The notes beneath the pieces are model-generated. The model did not search any database. It was not told where the DNA came from and was given only the letters and a program-made list of their open reading frames with translations. Below, one piece after another: positions 37,175 to 45,331 of a stretch of 64,000 nt of DNA. The translations under genes were made by a program, and so were the position numbers. This stretch comes from Bacteroidales bacterium. GTDB lineage: Bacteria > Bacteroidota > Bacteroidia > Bacteroidales > P3. The stretch is from positions 62,001 to 126,000 of the forward strand of contig JAGBOF010000010.1 of NCBI GenBank assembly GCA_017633985.1, read 5' to 3'. Position 1 is the first letter of the stretch. Each line of letters begins with the position of its first letter.

Positions 37175-38188
37175 TTAATCAACAAAAACATTCCAGTTAT
37201 GTTTGTCTTCGATCGTTCCGTCTTGGATTCCTTTCAATGTATTGTAAAGTTTTGTTGAAACAGGTCCCGGTTCAGCACCCCATTTGTAAGTTTTTCCCGT
37301 CTCTCTGTCTACTATTTCATTGATAGGAGATACCACTGCAGCCGTTCCGCATGCAGCAACTTCCTCAAATTCCGCCAATTCTTCAACAGGAATTTTTCTT
37401 CTTTCCACTTTCATTCCCAAATCTTCGGCAATCTGGCACAAAGACATATTCGTAATTGAAGGAAGTATGGAACTGCTTTCAGGAGTGCAGTAAGTATTGT
37501 TTTTAATTCCGAAGAAATTAGCTGCACCTGCTTCGTCAATGAATTCATGAGTAGCCGCATTCAAATAAATACAGTTAGAATAACCTTCTTTTGCTGCTCT
37601 TTCGCCGGAAACCAATGATGCAGCGTAGTTACCGCCCACTTTGTATTTTCCTGTTCCGAACGGAGCTGCACGGTCATAATCTTTAGCAATTTGGAACTTA
37701 ACAGGTTTGAATCCTGATTTGAAATAAGGTCCTACAGGACATGCGAAAACCATGAATAAATACTCTTTAGCTGGATGAACTCCCACTTGAGCACCCGTAC
37801 CTACCAATATAGGACGCAAATACAATGATGCACCCGATCCGTAAGGCGGAATGTATTTTTCATTCAATTTAACGCATTTTTTACATGCTTCTACAAATAA
37901 TTCCTCAGGCGGTTCAGCCATAAGAACACCCTTTGCAGAGGAGATCATACGCTTTGCATTTTCGTAAGGACGGAACATTCTTACTTTACCGTCCACTCCG
38001 CGGAAAGCTTTCATACCTTCGAATGCAGCCTGACCGTAATGTAAAACCGTAGCAGCCATGTGCATCGTAATTTCTTCCGAAGAAGATACTTCCAATTCGC
38101 CCCATTTGCCGTCACGGTAGTAACAGCGTACGTTGTAATCTGTTTTGTAGTAACCGAAACCAAGGCTACCCCAATCTATATTTTCCAT
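37175..38188 (-). CDS. ilvE: branched-chain amino acid aminotransferase
   Basis: PLP enzyme for the last step of Ile, Leu and Val synthesis. The 337-aa class IV aminotransferase has VLHYGQAAFEGMKAFRG near residues 49-65, the PLP Lys in TGKYKVGGNYAASL and FFGIKNNTYCTPESSSILPS near the C-terminal half. Length is normal for the IlvE2 type. A -7 box at 38241-38249 lies about 55 bp upstream. Confidence 0.95.
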   Translation of the reverse strand: MENIDWGSLGFGYYKTDYNVRCYYRDGKWGELEVSSSEEITMHMAATVLHYGQAAFEGMKAFRGVDGKVRMFRPYENAKRMISSAKGVLMAEPPEELFVEACKKCVKLNEKYIPPYGSGASLYLRPILVGTGAQVGVHPAKEYLFMVFACPVGPYFKSGFKPVKFQIAKDYDRAAPFGTGKYKVGGNYAASLVSGERAAKEGYSNCIYLNAATHEFIDEAGAANFFGIKNNTYCTPESSSILPSITNMSLCQIAEDLGMKVERRKIPVEELAEFEEVAACGTAAVVSPINEIVDRETGKTYKWGAEPGPVSTKLYNTLKGIQDGTIEDKHNWNVFVD

Positions 38189-38240
38189 TAGTTTATCGTT
38201 TTTATTGGTTAAAAATTTTAAATTATCTAAAAAAACTTTT

Positions 38241-38249
38241 GCAAACTTA
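38241..38249 (-). promoter_or_regulatory. ilvE promoter -7 box
   Basis: Minus-strand TAAGTTTGC, matching TAnnTTTG, 53 bp before the ilvE ATG. Confidence 0.55.
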
Positions 38250-38307
38250 CGACATTTTCTCCAAACGGCAAAACAAAATGATGATTTATTGCATCAATGT
38301 CTTCTCT

Positions 38308-39078
38308 TTACCAATCAAATAACTTACGCGGGAATATCTTTTTGTCATATTCTATTTCCTCTAAAAATAATCCCTGTGCCTGTGCCGAAGCACCCGCTTT
38401 ACCTCTGCTTTTTGCTTTGATTACCTCCGAAAATTCGTCAACCGTCATATTTCCTTTGCCTACCTCGACCAAAGTTCCCACCGTCGCTCTTACCATATTG
38501 CGCAAAAATCTGTTGGCACGTATGGTAAATATAAGGAATTCGTCTTTTTTCTCCCAATGTGCGTACAATACCCTGCAATTATTGGTAAGCGTTTGCATGT
38601 TGCCTTTGGAAAGCGATGTAAAATCATCGTATTGATACATCACCCTGGCAGCCGTATTCATTTTCTTTATATCCAATTTCTGCGGAACATGCCATGAAAA
38701 ATCCGAACGGAAAGGTTGTTTGGCTGTTGTTATATAATATCTGTATGTTCTGCTCAATGCATCAAACCGTGCGTTGAAATCATCGGGCACACGTATAATA
38801 TGATTAACTCTTATATCGTGCGGAAGATAAGAATTGATTTTCCACAAAAGCCAAGCCTTTTTGTCTTCCGTCAAATTGTTGCTGTCAAAATATGCCACGT
38901 AATTTTTGGCATGTACCCCCGTATCCGTTCTGCCGCATCCGAGTACCAAAATATGCTCCTGCAATATGTCGGAAAAACATTTGCACAACGTACCCTGAAC
39001 GGTGGGAGTGTCATCGTTTTGACGTTGCCAACCGTGATAATTCTTTCCGTTATATTGTAAAACCAAACCCCATCGCAT
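38308..39078 (-). CDS. truA: tRNA pseudouridine synthase A
   Basis: Makes pseudouridine at positions 38-40 of the tRNA anticodon arm. 256 aa from the ATG at 39078 (MRWGLVLQYNGKNYHGWQ), which fits the family N-terminus. A longer frame reaching 39195 runs across the promoter (-7 box 39119-39127) and is rejected. The catalytic Asp is in CGRTDTGVHAKN. The C-terminal motif FLRNMVRATVGTLVEVG is present. Confidence 0.95.
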   Translation of the reverse strand: MRWGLVLQYNGKNYHGWQRQNDDTPTVQGTLCKCFSDILQEHILVLGCGRTDTGVHAKNYVAYFDSNNLTEDKKAWLLWKINSYLPHDIRVNHIIRVPDDFNARFDALSRTYRYYITTAKQPFRSDFSWHVPQKLDIKKMNTAARVMYQYDDFTSLSKGNMQTLTNNCRVLYAHWEKKDEFLIFTIRANRFLRNMVRATVGTLVEVGKGNMTVDEFSEVIKAKSRGKAGASAQAQGLFLEEIEYDKKIFPRKLFDW

Positions 39079-39118
39079 AGATATAACTTTTCTGTTTGAA
39101 ATATTAAAATTCCGTTTT

Positions 39119-39127
39119 GCAAAGATA
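39119..39127 (-). promoter_or_regulatory. truA promoter -7 box
   Basis: Minus-strand TATCTTTGC, about 40 bp before the truA ATG at 39078. Confidence 0.65.
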
Positions 39128-39189
39128 CGATATTTATTTTTAACGGCAATATTAAGTTTGATTTTTATCATAAATATGCGCTGCAAAAA

Positions 39190-39300
39190 TAACACGGCGT
39201 TTTGATTTATTAATCACGCAGAATAATTTACTAATCACGCAGATTAATTTATTATTATCGCAGATTAATTTTTTCAATCGCCGTATTAATTTTACGGCTT
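39190..39300. repeat. 21-bp array A9 (five units)
   Basis: Cores CGGCGT (39195), ACGCAG (39216), ACGCAG (39237), TCGCAG (39258) and CGCCGT (39279), exactly 21 bp apart, then CGGCTT at 39295. Lies between the divergent truA and trmH-like promoters. It is the inverse orientation of array A13. Confidence 0.9.
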
Positions 39301-39324
39301 ATTACTCTAATTCGGCAAAACTTC

Positions 39325-39333
39325 GTATCTTTG
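39325..39333 (+). promoter_or_regulatory. promoter -7 box of the RNA methyltransferase gene
   Basis: TATCTTTGC about 22 bp before the ATG at 39355. An in-frame TTG at 39331 falls inside this box and is not used as the start. Confidence 0.6.
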
Positions 39334-39354
39334 CATCCTGAAACAAATACAGAG

Positions 39355-40101
39355 ATGACATACAAGGATTTAAATATAAAGGAAAAGGAACTGATGTATG
39401 CAATGTTATGCGGAGTCATAACGGAAGAAAGAAAACAAAAAATAGAAAGCATTCTTGATTTACGCACTGACAGATTTATCCCCGTAATAGAGAACATACA
39501 CAAAGCACAAAATGCTTCGGCGGTATTGCGTACATGTGACTGTTTGGGTATTCAGGAAGTAAGGATAGTGGAGAATAACAACAAATTCTCAACTACCGAC
39601 GATATTTCATTGGGTGCCGATAAGTGGCTCAATATACGTAAATACGGCGTAATAGATAAGTATGCCAGAGTATCGGCAAATGTCCCCGAAAACGGAAAAT
39701 CAAATATTGAGCAGTGTTTTGATGATTTGAGAAAAGAAGGATATAAGATCATTGCCACAATGCCGTACAAAAACGACATAGATTTGCAGGATATAGACGT
39801 AACTCAAAAAGCTGCGATAGTTTTCGGCAGTGAAGTGGACGGTATCTCGCAGCAGGCAATAGACAATGCCGATTGTTTTATGAAAATTCCTATGTACGGA
39901 TTTACCGAAAGCTTTAATATATCGGTTGCGGCAGCAGTTACATTGCATTATTTGACAGATAAGATGCGTAAACAATCCGATGATTGGCATTTGCCTGAAG
40001 AAAAACGGTTGGATACGCTTATCAAATGGGCATTACAAAGCATAACAAGCAAAGAGAAAATAGAAAGGGAATTTATCAGCCGCATTTTAATTGCAAAATA
40101 A
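39355..40101 (+). CDS. TrmH-family tRNA/rRNA 2'-O-methyltransferase
   Basis: SPOUT-class methyltransferase, 248 aa from the ATG at 39355. The three SpoU motifs are visible: NIHKAQNASAVLRTCDCLGI (motif 1), AIVFGSEVDGISQQAID (motif 2) and IPMYGFTESFNISVAAAV (motif 3). Probably methylates tRNA Gm18 as TrmH does, though the exact target is not certain. Followed by a PorT-like gene 41 bp downstream. Confidence 0.92.
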   Translation: MTYKDLNIKEKELMYAMLCGVITEERKQKIESILDLRTDRFIPVIENIHKAQNASAVLRTCDCLGIQEVRIVENNNKFSTTDDISLGADKWLNIRKYGVIDKYARVSANVPENGKSNIEQCFDDLRKEGYKIIATMPYKNDIDLQDIDVTQKAAIVFGSEVDGISQQAIDNADCFMKIPMYGFTESFNISVAAAVTLHYLTDKMRKQSDDWHLPEEKRLDTLIKWALQSITSKEKIEREFISRILIAK

Positions 40102-40142
40102 AATCGGTTTATTTGCGTTTTATATGCAAAAAAGTCATTAAA

Positions 40143-40883
40143 ATGAAAAACTATAAGACTGCGGCGTTTGTTTTGCCGTTTTTGTTGATAATTATAACTT
40201 TTTTACCGTCATTTAATGCAAACGGACAGATATTCAAAGCCTCTGTATCTTCGGGTTTTGTTATTTCGCAGATAGACGGAGACGAGCTTTACGGCTTTAA
40301 ACATGTCGGATATACGGGAGGATTGGGCGTTATGGTACCTTTTTCCGCCGACAAACCCAATGAAGGTTTTCAGGTTTCCACCGAAATTTTGCTTACACAA
40401 CGAGGCGCAAAAAACAAATGGATTTTGGATCCGTTCGGATATAAATGCAATTTAAATTATATCGATATTCCTTTTATGATTCACTATGTAGACAAAAGGG
40501 CAGGGGCTGCTTTCGGCATAGGTGTGCAATACGGAAGACTTATAAGCTCAAAAGAAGAATGGATACTGTCAGATACAGTGATCCGCGGTGCGGAACGTCC
40601 GCTTGTTACGACCGATCATTCGTTTATTATGAATGATTTTTCCGTTGTTGCGGATTTCAGATTCAATATTTGGAAGAACCTTAAGTTTGATGTACGGTAC
40701 CAATATTCGCTTGCACCGATAAGAAAAGATTTTTGGTTTTATAATTCCAACGATCCCGAAGATCTGGATTACCTTACATGGAAAAGGGATTACAAATCCA
40801 ATTATATTTCCTTTAAATTGATATACGTAATCAACGAAGTGCAGGAAACTTACCGCACCAAACCCAACCGTTTGAGGCGGTAG
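40143..40883 (+). CDS. PorT-family outer membrane beta-barrel protein
   Basis: A 246-aa protein from the ATG at 40143; a longer frame that starts inside the methyltransferase gene is rejected because the signal peptide (residues 1-30, ending FNANGQ) begins at 40143. The mature part consists of amphipathic strands (VSSGFVISQIDGDELYGFKH, YIDIPFMIHY, FSVVADFRFNIWKNLKFDVR) as in PorT and other small barrels. PorT belongs to the type 9 secretion/gliding machinery, but family members also have other roles. coaD follows by 29 bp. Confidence 0.75.
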   Translation: MKNYKTAAFVLPFLLIIITFLPSFNANGQIFKASVSSGFVISQIDGDELYGFKHVGYTGGLGVMVPFSADKPNEGFQVSTEILLTQRGAKNKWILDPFGYKCNLNYIDIPFMIHYVDKRAGAAFGIGVQYGRLISSKEEWILSDTVIRGAERPLVTTDHSFIMNDFSVVADFRFNIWKNLKFDVRYQYSLAPIRKDFWFYNSNDPEDLDYLTWKRDYKSNYISFKLIYVINEVQETYRTKPNRLRR

Positions 40884-40912
40884 TTGTAAACGTTTAACCT
40901 ATTAATTACATT

Positions 40913-41392
40913 ATGGCAACGGCATTATTCCCCGGATCGTTCGATCCCGTAACCAAAGGACACGAAAGCATAGTCAAAAAAGCATTACCCATGTTTGACA
41001 AAATAATCGTGGCAATAGGGGAGAACACTTCCAAAAAAACGATGTTTTCTTTGCAGATGCGCAAAAAATGGTTGCAAGATACGTTTAAAGATTATGATAA
41101 CGTCGAAATAGATTCATACAACTGTTTAACCACCGATTATTGCAAACTCAAGGACGTACGTTTTATTTTAAGAGGTATACGCGATACGGCGGATTTTCAA
41201 TATGAAAAAAATATTTCGGATATAAATACCGTATTGGACAGCAGCATTGAAACCGTATTTTTGCTTGCCGACAAAGAAGAAAGCACTATCAGTTCATCGT
41301 TTGTACGCGAGATGTTGCTTTTCGGCAAAGATGTAAAAGCATTTATACCCGATAAGGTCGTAATAACCGATAAAGACATCTGCAGACAATAA
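40913..41392 (+). CDS. coaD: phosphopantetheine adenylyltransferase
   Basis: Penultimate step of coenzyme A synthesis. The 159-aa protein has the T/HxGH nucleotidyltransferase motif FPGSFDPVTKGHESIV near residues 6-21, RGIRDTADFQYE near the middle and the ISSSFVREM motif near the C-terminus. Length is normal. Confidence 0.97.
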   Translation: MATALFPGSFDPVTKGHESIVKKALPMFDKIIVAIGENTSKKTMFSLQMRKKWLQDTFKDYDNVEIDSYNCLTTDYCKLKDVRFILRGIRDTADFQYEKNISDINTVLDSSIETVFLLADKEESTISSSFVREMLLFGKDVKAFIPDKVVITDKDICRQ

Positions 41393-41397
41393 GCTAA

Positions 41398-41420
41398 ACG
41401 CCGTTTTTTATTTACTTTTG
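41398..41420 (+). promoter_or_regulatory. ECF sigma gene promoter with single ACGCCGT unit
   Basis: TACTTTTG at 41413-41420 is a -7 box about 37 bp before the ATG at 41457. A lone ACGCCGT core of the 21-bp repeat family (41399-41405) sits just upstream. Confidence 0.5.
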
Positions 41421-41456
41421 CAAAATAATGTCAAAATCCGTGTCTTAAATACTGTA

Positions 41457-41999
41457 ATGGATATAAGCGACAGGGAAATAATTGAAGGTTGCATAAGAAA
41501 AGAAGGAAAATATCAGCGTATGTTGTATGACAAATATGCTGACGTGCTTTTCGGAGTATGCCGTAAAAACAGCAGAAGCAAAGAAGACGCCGAAGATATA
41601 TTTCAAGACGCTTTTATCAAACTGTATTCATCACTTGAGAAGTATTCTTATTTGGGAAGTTTCGAAGGATGGATGAAAAAATTCTTTATGCGGTGTGCTT
41701 GGAACTACTATCGGGACAAAAAAGACAAATATCCGAAGACGGAAATAATGGAAAACATAGTCCCTGGTGTTGAAAACACTGTGCTTGATGAGTTCTCCAA
41801 CCAACAATTGATTGCCTGTTTGCAGCAATTGGCGGATAAAGAACGTTCGATATTGGTTATGAGTGAGATAGAAGGCATGTCTTGGAACGAAATTGCCCAA
41901 ACGGTCAATCTCGAAATACCAACCGTCCGTTCAGTATGCTCCCGTGCAAAGAAGAAGTTATTGAATATTTTTGCGGAATTTGATAAAACTGGGAAATAA
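41457..41999 (+). CDS. ECF-type RNA polymerase sigma factor
   Basis: A 180-aa sigma-70 family protein with region 2 (YDKYADVLFGVCRKNSRSKE, DAEDIFQDAFIKLYSS, FEGWMKKFFMRCAWNYYRD) and region 4 (LADKERSILVMSEIEGMSWN, VNLEIPTVRSVCSRAKKKLL). The ATG at 41457 is chosen because an upstream TTG at 41418 lies in the -7 box. The next gene, 6 bp downstream, encodes a single-pass membrane protein, the usual place for an anti-sigma factor. Confidence 0.93.
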   Translation: MDISDREIIEGCIRKEGKYQRMLYDKYADVLFGVCRKNSRSKEDAEDIFQDAFIKLYSSLEKYSYLGSFEGWMKKFFMRCAWNYYRDKKDKYPKTEIMENIVPGVENTVLDEFSNQQLIACLQQLADKERSILVMSEIEGMSWNEIAQTVNLEIPTVRSVCSRAKKKLLNIFAEFDKTGK

Positions 42000-42005
42000 C
42001 GGAAT

Positions 42006-42839
42006 ATGACAAACGAAGATAAGATATTTGAGCAATTAAGACAAAGAATGGTTGATTACAAAGAACAACCTGATGAGGCATTGCGGCAAAACATTGAAAA
42101 GAAATTGCAGGATGGCAAAATGCCTGTGCTGAAAATCCTGACCGTTGCAGGTGCTTTGGTTTTAATATCGGGTATTGTTGCATTGATTGCGGCACCGAAA
42201 ACTGTTAAAACGGAACAACAGTCAGTAGAAAACACGGAAAAAACGGTTGTTTTAACTGATGATAACACCGATACGGCAATACAAAAGGCCGAGCCTATAA
42301 CAAAAAATACTTTACCTACCACCGTAAGCAATCAAATTACGGAAAGACCGCAGAGGGAAGATAATTTTGCACAGGAAAAAACCGAACCTGCGGTTGTAAA
42401 AGACAATCCGAAAACGGAAAACAATTCTTTAAAACAAGAACAGCCCGTAAAAATTAATCAAAACGTCACCGTAAAAGAACAGACAAACAATCAGGAGAAT
42501 ACAAACGCCGTAAATGAATTTTTGGTTGAGGAAAACGGAAATGATACTGACGCAGTTGCGGAAGAAAAATTGTTTATTCCTAATGCGTTTGAGCCTTTAA
42601 GCAATGACGACAGGCTCCGCATTTTCAAGCCTGCATACCGTGAAGTAAAGAACTACGAAATGCAGATTTTTTCAAGAAACGGTAAGAAAATATTCTCATC
42701 AAAAGACATCGCTTTGGGTTGGGACGGTAAGATAAACGGCCGTTTAGCTGACAAGGGAACGTATATTTATTACATTAAATATGAGGATATTAACGGCAAA
42801 GTGCATAATCAAAACGGTACTTTGTGGTTAAACAGATAA
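42006..42839 (+). CDS. membrane anti-sigma-like protein with gliding-type C-terminal domain
   Basis: A 277-aa protein. Residues 1-40 are cytoplasmic and charged; one TM helix follows (about 42-62, VLKILTVAGALVLISGIVAL). A long low-complexity linker rich in N, T, E, Q and K runs to about residue 185. Residues about 190-277 (FIPNAFEPLSNDDRLRIFKP, YEMQIFSRNGKKIFSS, GWDGKINGRLADKGTYIYYI) match the gliding-motility/type B C-terminal domain of type 9 secreted proteins. As the sigma gene's neighbour it is a candidate anti-sigma factor that senses the envelope. That link is inferred. Confidence 0.7.
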   Translation: MTNEDKIFEQLRQRMVDYKEQPDEALRQNIEKKLQDGKMPVLKILTVAGALVLISGIVALIAAPKTVKTEQQSVENTEKTVVLTDDNTDTAIQKAEPITKNTLPTTVSNQITERPQREDNFAQEKTEPAVVKDNPKTENNSLKQEQPVKINQNVTVKEQTNNQENTNAVNEFLVEENGNDTDAVAEEKLFIPNAFEPLSNDDRLRIFKPAYREVKNYEMQIFSRNGKKIFSSKDIALGWDGKINGRLADKGTYIYYIKYEDINGKVHNQNGTLWLNR

Positions 42840-42930
42840 AATAACGCCGTAAAAAAATATTAAAACGCCGTAATAATTTTTTAATATGGCGTTTTAATTT
42901 ATTTTTACGGCGTATTATTTTACCGGACCG
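42840..42930. repeat. 21-bp array A10
   Basis: Cores CGCCGT (42845), CGCCGT (42866), TGGCGT (42887) and CGGCGT (42908), all 21 bp apart, between two convergent genes. The change from CGCC to GGCG within the array allows a stem. Confidence 0.88.
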
Positions 42931-42956
42931 TTGTTGCAATAAAACAATAAAACTTC

Positions 42957-43628
42957 TTACAAATTAATATCGAAATACAGTGCAAACGGAATCTCCTTTT
43001 TAGGTTCCCCGTCTGTCTTAATCCAGACCTCATACGAATATTTATAGTTCTTACCCGTTATCCCCGTAATATAATAATGTACAGTCTGATGGCAGACACA
43101 ATTAGCCGAAGCACCGTCCCACAGTTCCGATACATATATAGTATCGTTTGACACCCTTACTTCCGATATTTCAGGATCGTAAATGCCGCATGAATAGTAC
43201 CAAGGTCCTTTTTCCAAGAACAAAGTGTCGCCGTGTTTGTAATAATTCAATTGAAAATTAGGATCATCGTTCAAATCGGGATAATCAAATTTGGTTTTAC
43301 TTTTACAACCGTCGTAATAGGTAACTTTTCCCTCGGGTATAATATCCTGCATAGGTTTATCATGGTTTGTTCCCGTAATCAAGGACGGATAGGACGGATC
43401 ATCGGGGATATTGCCGTGATTCTGTTCAATTCGGTCATCTGTTTTTACCGTTACTTGCAAAGTATCCGTACCGTTTAATACCAACTTATCGTCCTTTAAT
43501 GTTTTTACAGGAGCGGAAGTATTTGTGTTAAAATCTTCTTCGTCCGTACATTTTACAAACAAACACAAGCAAATCATTGCCGTAATGCCTGCAAATAATA
43601 AAAATTTGTTCTGTTTTTTCATGACCAC
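42957..43628 (-). CDS. lipoprotein A of a chimeric pair
   Basis: A 223-aa lipoprotein with lipobox LFVKC, Cys near residue 27, followed by TDEEDF. Residues 1-80 are nearly identical to those of the next gene (43766-44335); after NHGNIPDDPS the two proteins are unrelated. The C-terminal part is rich in aromatic residues and Cys and has no domain I recognise. Function unknown; probably surface-exposed. Promoter -7 box TACCTTTG at 43669-43676. Confidence 0.72.
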   Translation of the reverse strand: MVMKKQNKFLLFAGITAMICLCLFVKCTDEEDFNTNTSAPVKTLKDDKLVLNGTDTLQVTVKTDDRIEQNHGNIPDDPSYPSLITGTNHDKPMQDIIPEGKVTYYDGCKSKTKFDYPDLNDDPNFQLNYYKHGDTLFLEKGPWYYSCGIYDPEISEVRVSNDTIYVSELWDGASANCVCHQTVHYYITGITGKNYKYSYEVWIKTDGEPKKEIPFALYFDINL

Positions 43629-43668
43629 GCAGTTTTATTAATATTTAATATATGTTAAATAATTTCTG

Positions 43669-43676
43669 CAAAGGTA
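43669..43676 (-). promoter_or_regulatory. promoter -7 box of lipoprotein A
   Basis: Minus-strand TACCTTTG about 40 bp upstream of the start codon; the paralogous gene has the same box at 44368-44375. Confidence 0.5.
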
Positions 43677-43765
43677 TAAAAAAAAACGAGTTACAAAAAA
43701 ATAACAGAAAAATTTAATTGAGACTATAATATTTTATCTTCTGATTTCCGAATTATATGTATTTA

Positions 43766-44335
43766 TTATTTCATTCTGTAGAAGTGTACAAAATACATTT
43801 GTTGAAGAGTTCTGTAACTACAAGGACCGTAACCGAATAATATCATTTCATCATGTGATATTGTATCTGTAATAAACATGTAGAAACTGGGGAAATTTTC
43901 ATGGGGAACTTCAATGGTATCATTTTTGACTCTGTAATAAACACCATCATAATGCCCACTATAGCAATTACTATATGTATATAAGGAATCTCCTGTAAAA
44001 ACTAATGTGTCCGATGAAAAATCTGTACGGAATTGTTCTTCTACTTCCCATGAGCCTATAATATATTCGTGATACGTATATATCTTCGGAGGGTCAGGTA
44101 TCAAGGACGGATCATCGGGGATATTGCCGTGATTCTTTTCAATTCGGTCATCTGTTTTTGCTGTCACTTGCAAAGTATCCGTACCGTTTAATACCAATTT
44201 ATCGTCCTTTAATATCTTTGCAGGAGCGGAAGTATTTGTGCTAAAATCTTCTTCGTCCGTACATTTTGCAAACAAACACAAGCAAATCATTGCCGTAATG
44301 CCTGCAAATAATAAAAATTTGTTCTGTTTTTTCAT
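43766..44335 (-). CDS. lipoprotein B of a chimeric pair
   Basis: A 189-aa lipoprotein with lipobox LFAKC. Its first 80 residues and about 240 bp of DNA nearly match lipoprotein A, but the C-terminal part (YEYIIGSWEVEEQ-like start, then SSDTLVFTGDSLYTYSNCY) is different and resembles a small lipocalin-like beta fold. This fits duplication followed by exchange of the C-terminal module. Function unknown. Confidence 0.7.
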   Translation of the reverse strand: MKKQNKFLLFAGITAMICLCLFAKCTDEEDFSTNTSAPAKILKDDKLVLNGTDTLQVTAKTDDRIEKNHGNIPDDPSLIPDPPKIYTYHEYIIGSWEVEEQFRTDFSSDTLVFTGDSLYTYSNCYSGHYDGVYYRVKNDTIEVPHENFPSFYMFITDTISHDEMILFGYGPCSYRTLQQMYFVHFYRMK

Positions 44336-44367
44336 GACCGTATGATTTTTTATTTAATTATCAGCTG

Positions 44368-44375
44368 CAAAGGTA
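44368..44375 (-). promoter_or_regulatory. promoter -7 box of lipoprotein B
   Basis: Minus-strand TACCTTTG, 33 bp before the start codon of lipoprotein B. Confidence 0.5.
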
Positions 44376-44399
44376 TAAAAAGTTATTTATTAAACAAAT

Positions 44400-45131
44400 T
44401 CAGACAAAATATCTTCTTACGACAGCGTTTTTTTCTAATTGCCAATCCACACCTTCGGGGCAACTGATGTTCACATGACAGTCGTCATTATTAGATTTAA
44501 GTCCGATGTCTTTTCCCTTAGGTATTCTTTCTTCATGTATAGTTTTGATTGTTATTGTTCCTTGCTCCTTAGTACTTGCGGGGATATTATATTCCAAAAC
44601 TAAAGTGTCAGCTTGTTTGTTAAACATTATGGAATTGTCAATAGAAGTGTCTGCAGGAGCATTGATTTTATATTTCTTTGATATTTCAATATGCCAATTC
44701 CAACGTTCCATTAGTTTTTGATAAGAAGAAATGCCAGTGAGTAACTCCTTTTTAGAATAATTATATATAAAGAAAAAAGATTGTTTGGAAAGTAAAAATG
44801 TATCAAAATATATATGAGATATTTTCATTGATTTGGGAAGTATCAGAGCTAGTCTCCAGATTCTACTTCCGTCTTCTAGAGTGTCCCATTGTCCTGAATT
44901 TAGTAAATTATATTCAACTTCATGACGGTATAGATATAATTTAAATTCAGCATTATCCCATTCTTCAGTCTTTTTCTTTATTACACTGTCGGGTAAAGGT
45001 TGTATGAATTCAAATTTATCAATAGGTCGTAATTTTTTTGCGTTCCAACTCATAGGTTGTTCTTCCTGTCCGAATGCTACTGTGCTGCATAATACAGACA
45101 CTAACACTAATGCAAAGATCTTTATTTTCAT
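44400..45131 (-). CDS. secreted protease-like prodomain, apparently truncated
   Basis: A 243-aa protein with signal peptide ending VAFGQ. The C-terminal segment SNNDDCHVNISCPEGVDWQL followed by EKNAVVR resembles the start of the catalytic domain of secreted lysyl-endopeptidase-like S1 proteases of Bacteroidota, but the frame stops seven or eight residues later and the His-Asp-Ser catalytic domain is missing. It is therefore probably a remnant, or a protein that kept only the prodomain. A -7 box TATCTTTGC lies at 45173-45181. Confidence 0.6.
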   Translation of the reverse strand: MKIKIFALVLVSVLCSTVAFGQEEQPMSWNAKKLRPIDKFEFIQPLPDSVIKKKTEEWDNAEFKLYLYRHEVEYNLLNSGQWDTLEDGSRIWRLALILPKSMKISHIYFDTFLLSKQSFFFIYNYSKKELLTGISSYQKLMERWNWHIEISKKYKINAPADTSIDNSIMFNKQADTLVLEYNIPASTKEQGTITIKTIHEERIPKGKDIGLKSNNDDCHVNISCPEGVDWQLEKNAVVRRYFV

Positions 45132-45172
45132 ATCGTTTATGTATTAAAAAAGTTAATTAATAATTCACAACA

Positions 45173-45181
45173 GCAAAGATA
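45173..45181 (-). promoter_or_regulatory. promoter -7 box of the protease-like gene
   Basis: Minus-strand TATCTTTGC 42 bp before the start codon at 45131. Confidence 0.5.
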
Positions 45182-45221
45182 TAAAAATTTTGAAATAAAT
45201 AAAAAAAATCACTTATTTTTA

Positions 45222-45283
45222 TTTGCATATCAAAAAAAAGTAATAAATTTGCACTTCGTAAAGCAGGGGAGCGGTATCCCTTG
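45222..45283 (+). promoter_or_regulatory. serC promoter and leader hairpin
   Basis: TTTG (45222-45225) and TAAATTTG (45244-45251) are 18 bp apart. The leader of about 75 nt starts with a 7-bp hairpin (CAGGGGA at 45264-45270 with TCCCTTG at 45277-45283, one wobble, loop GCGGTA). No known riboswitch recognised. Confidence 0.55.
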
Positions 45284-45331
45284 AAAATAAGGAAACATTA
45301 GTAAAACAACATTTTAAAATTAAAAGAAAAA

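Noticed and set aside
39078..39195. N-terminal extension of TruA
   Set aside because: The extension crosses the -7 box at 39119-39127 and has no counterpart in the family; the ATG at 39078 matches the known N-terminus.
42957..45131. Polysaccharide utilisation locus (SusC/SusD type)
   Set aside because: The lipoproteins are small and no SusC-like receptor or glycoside hydrolase gene is present.
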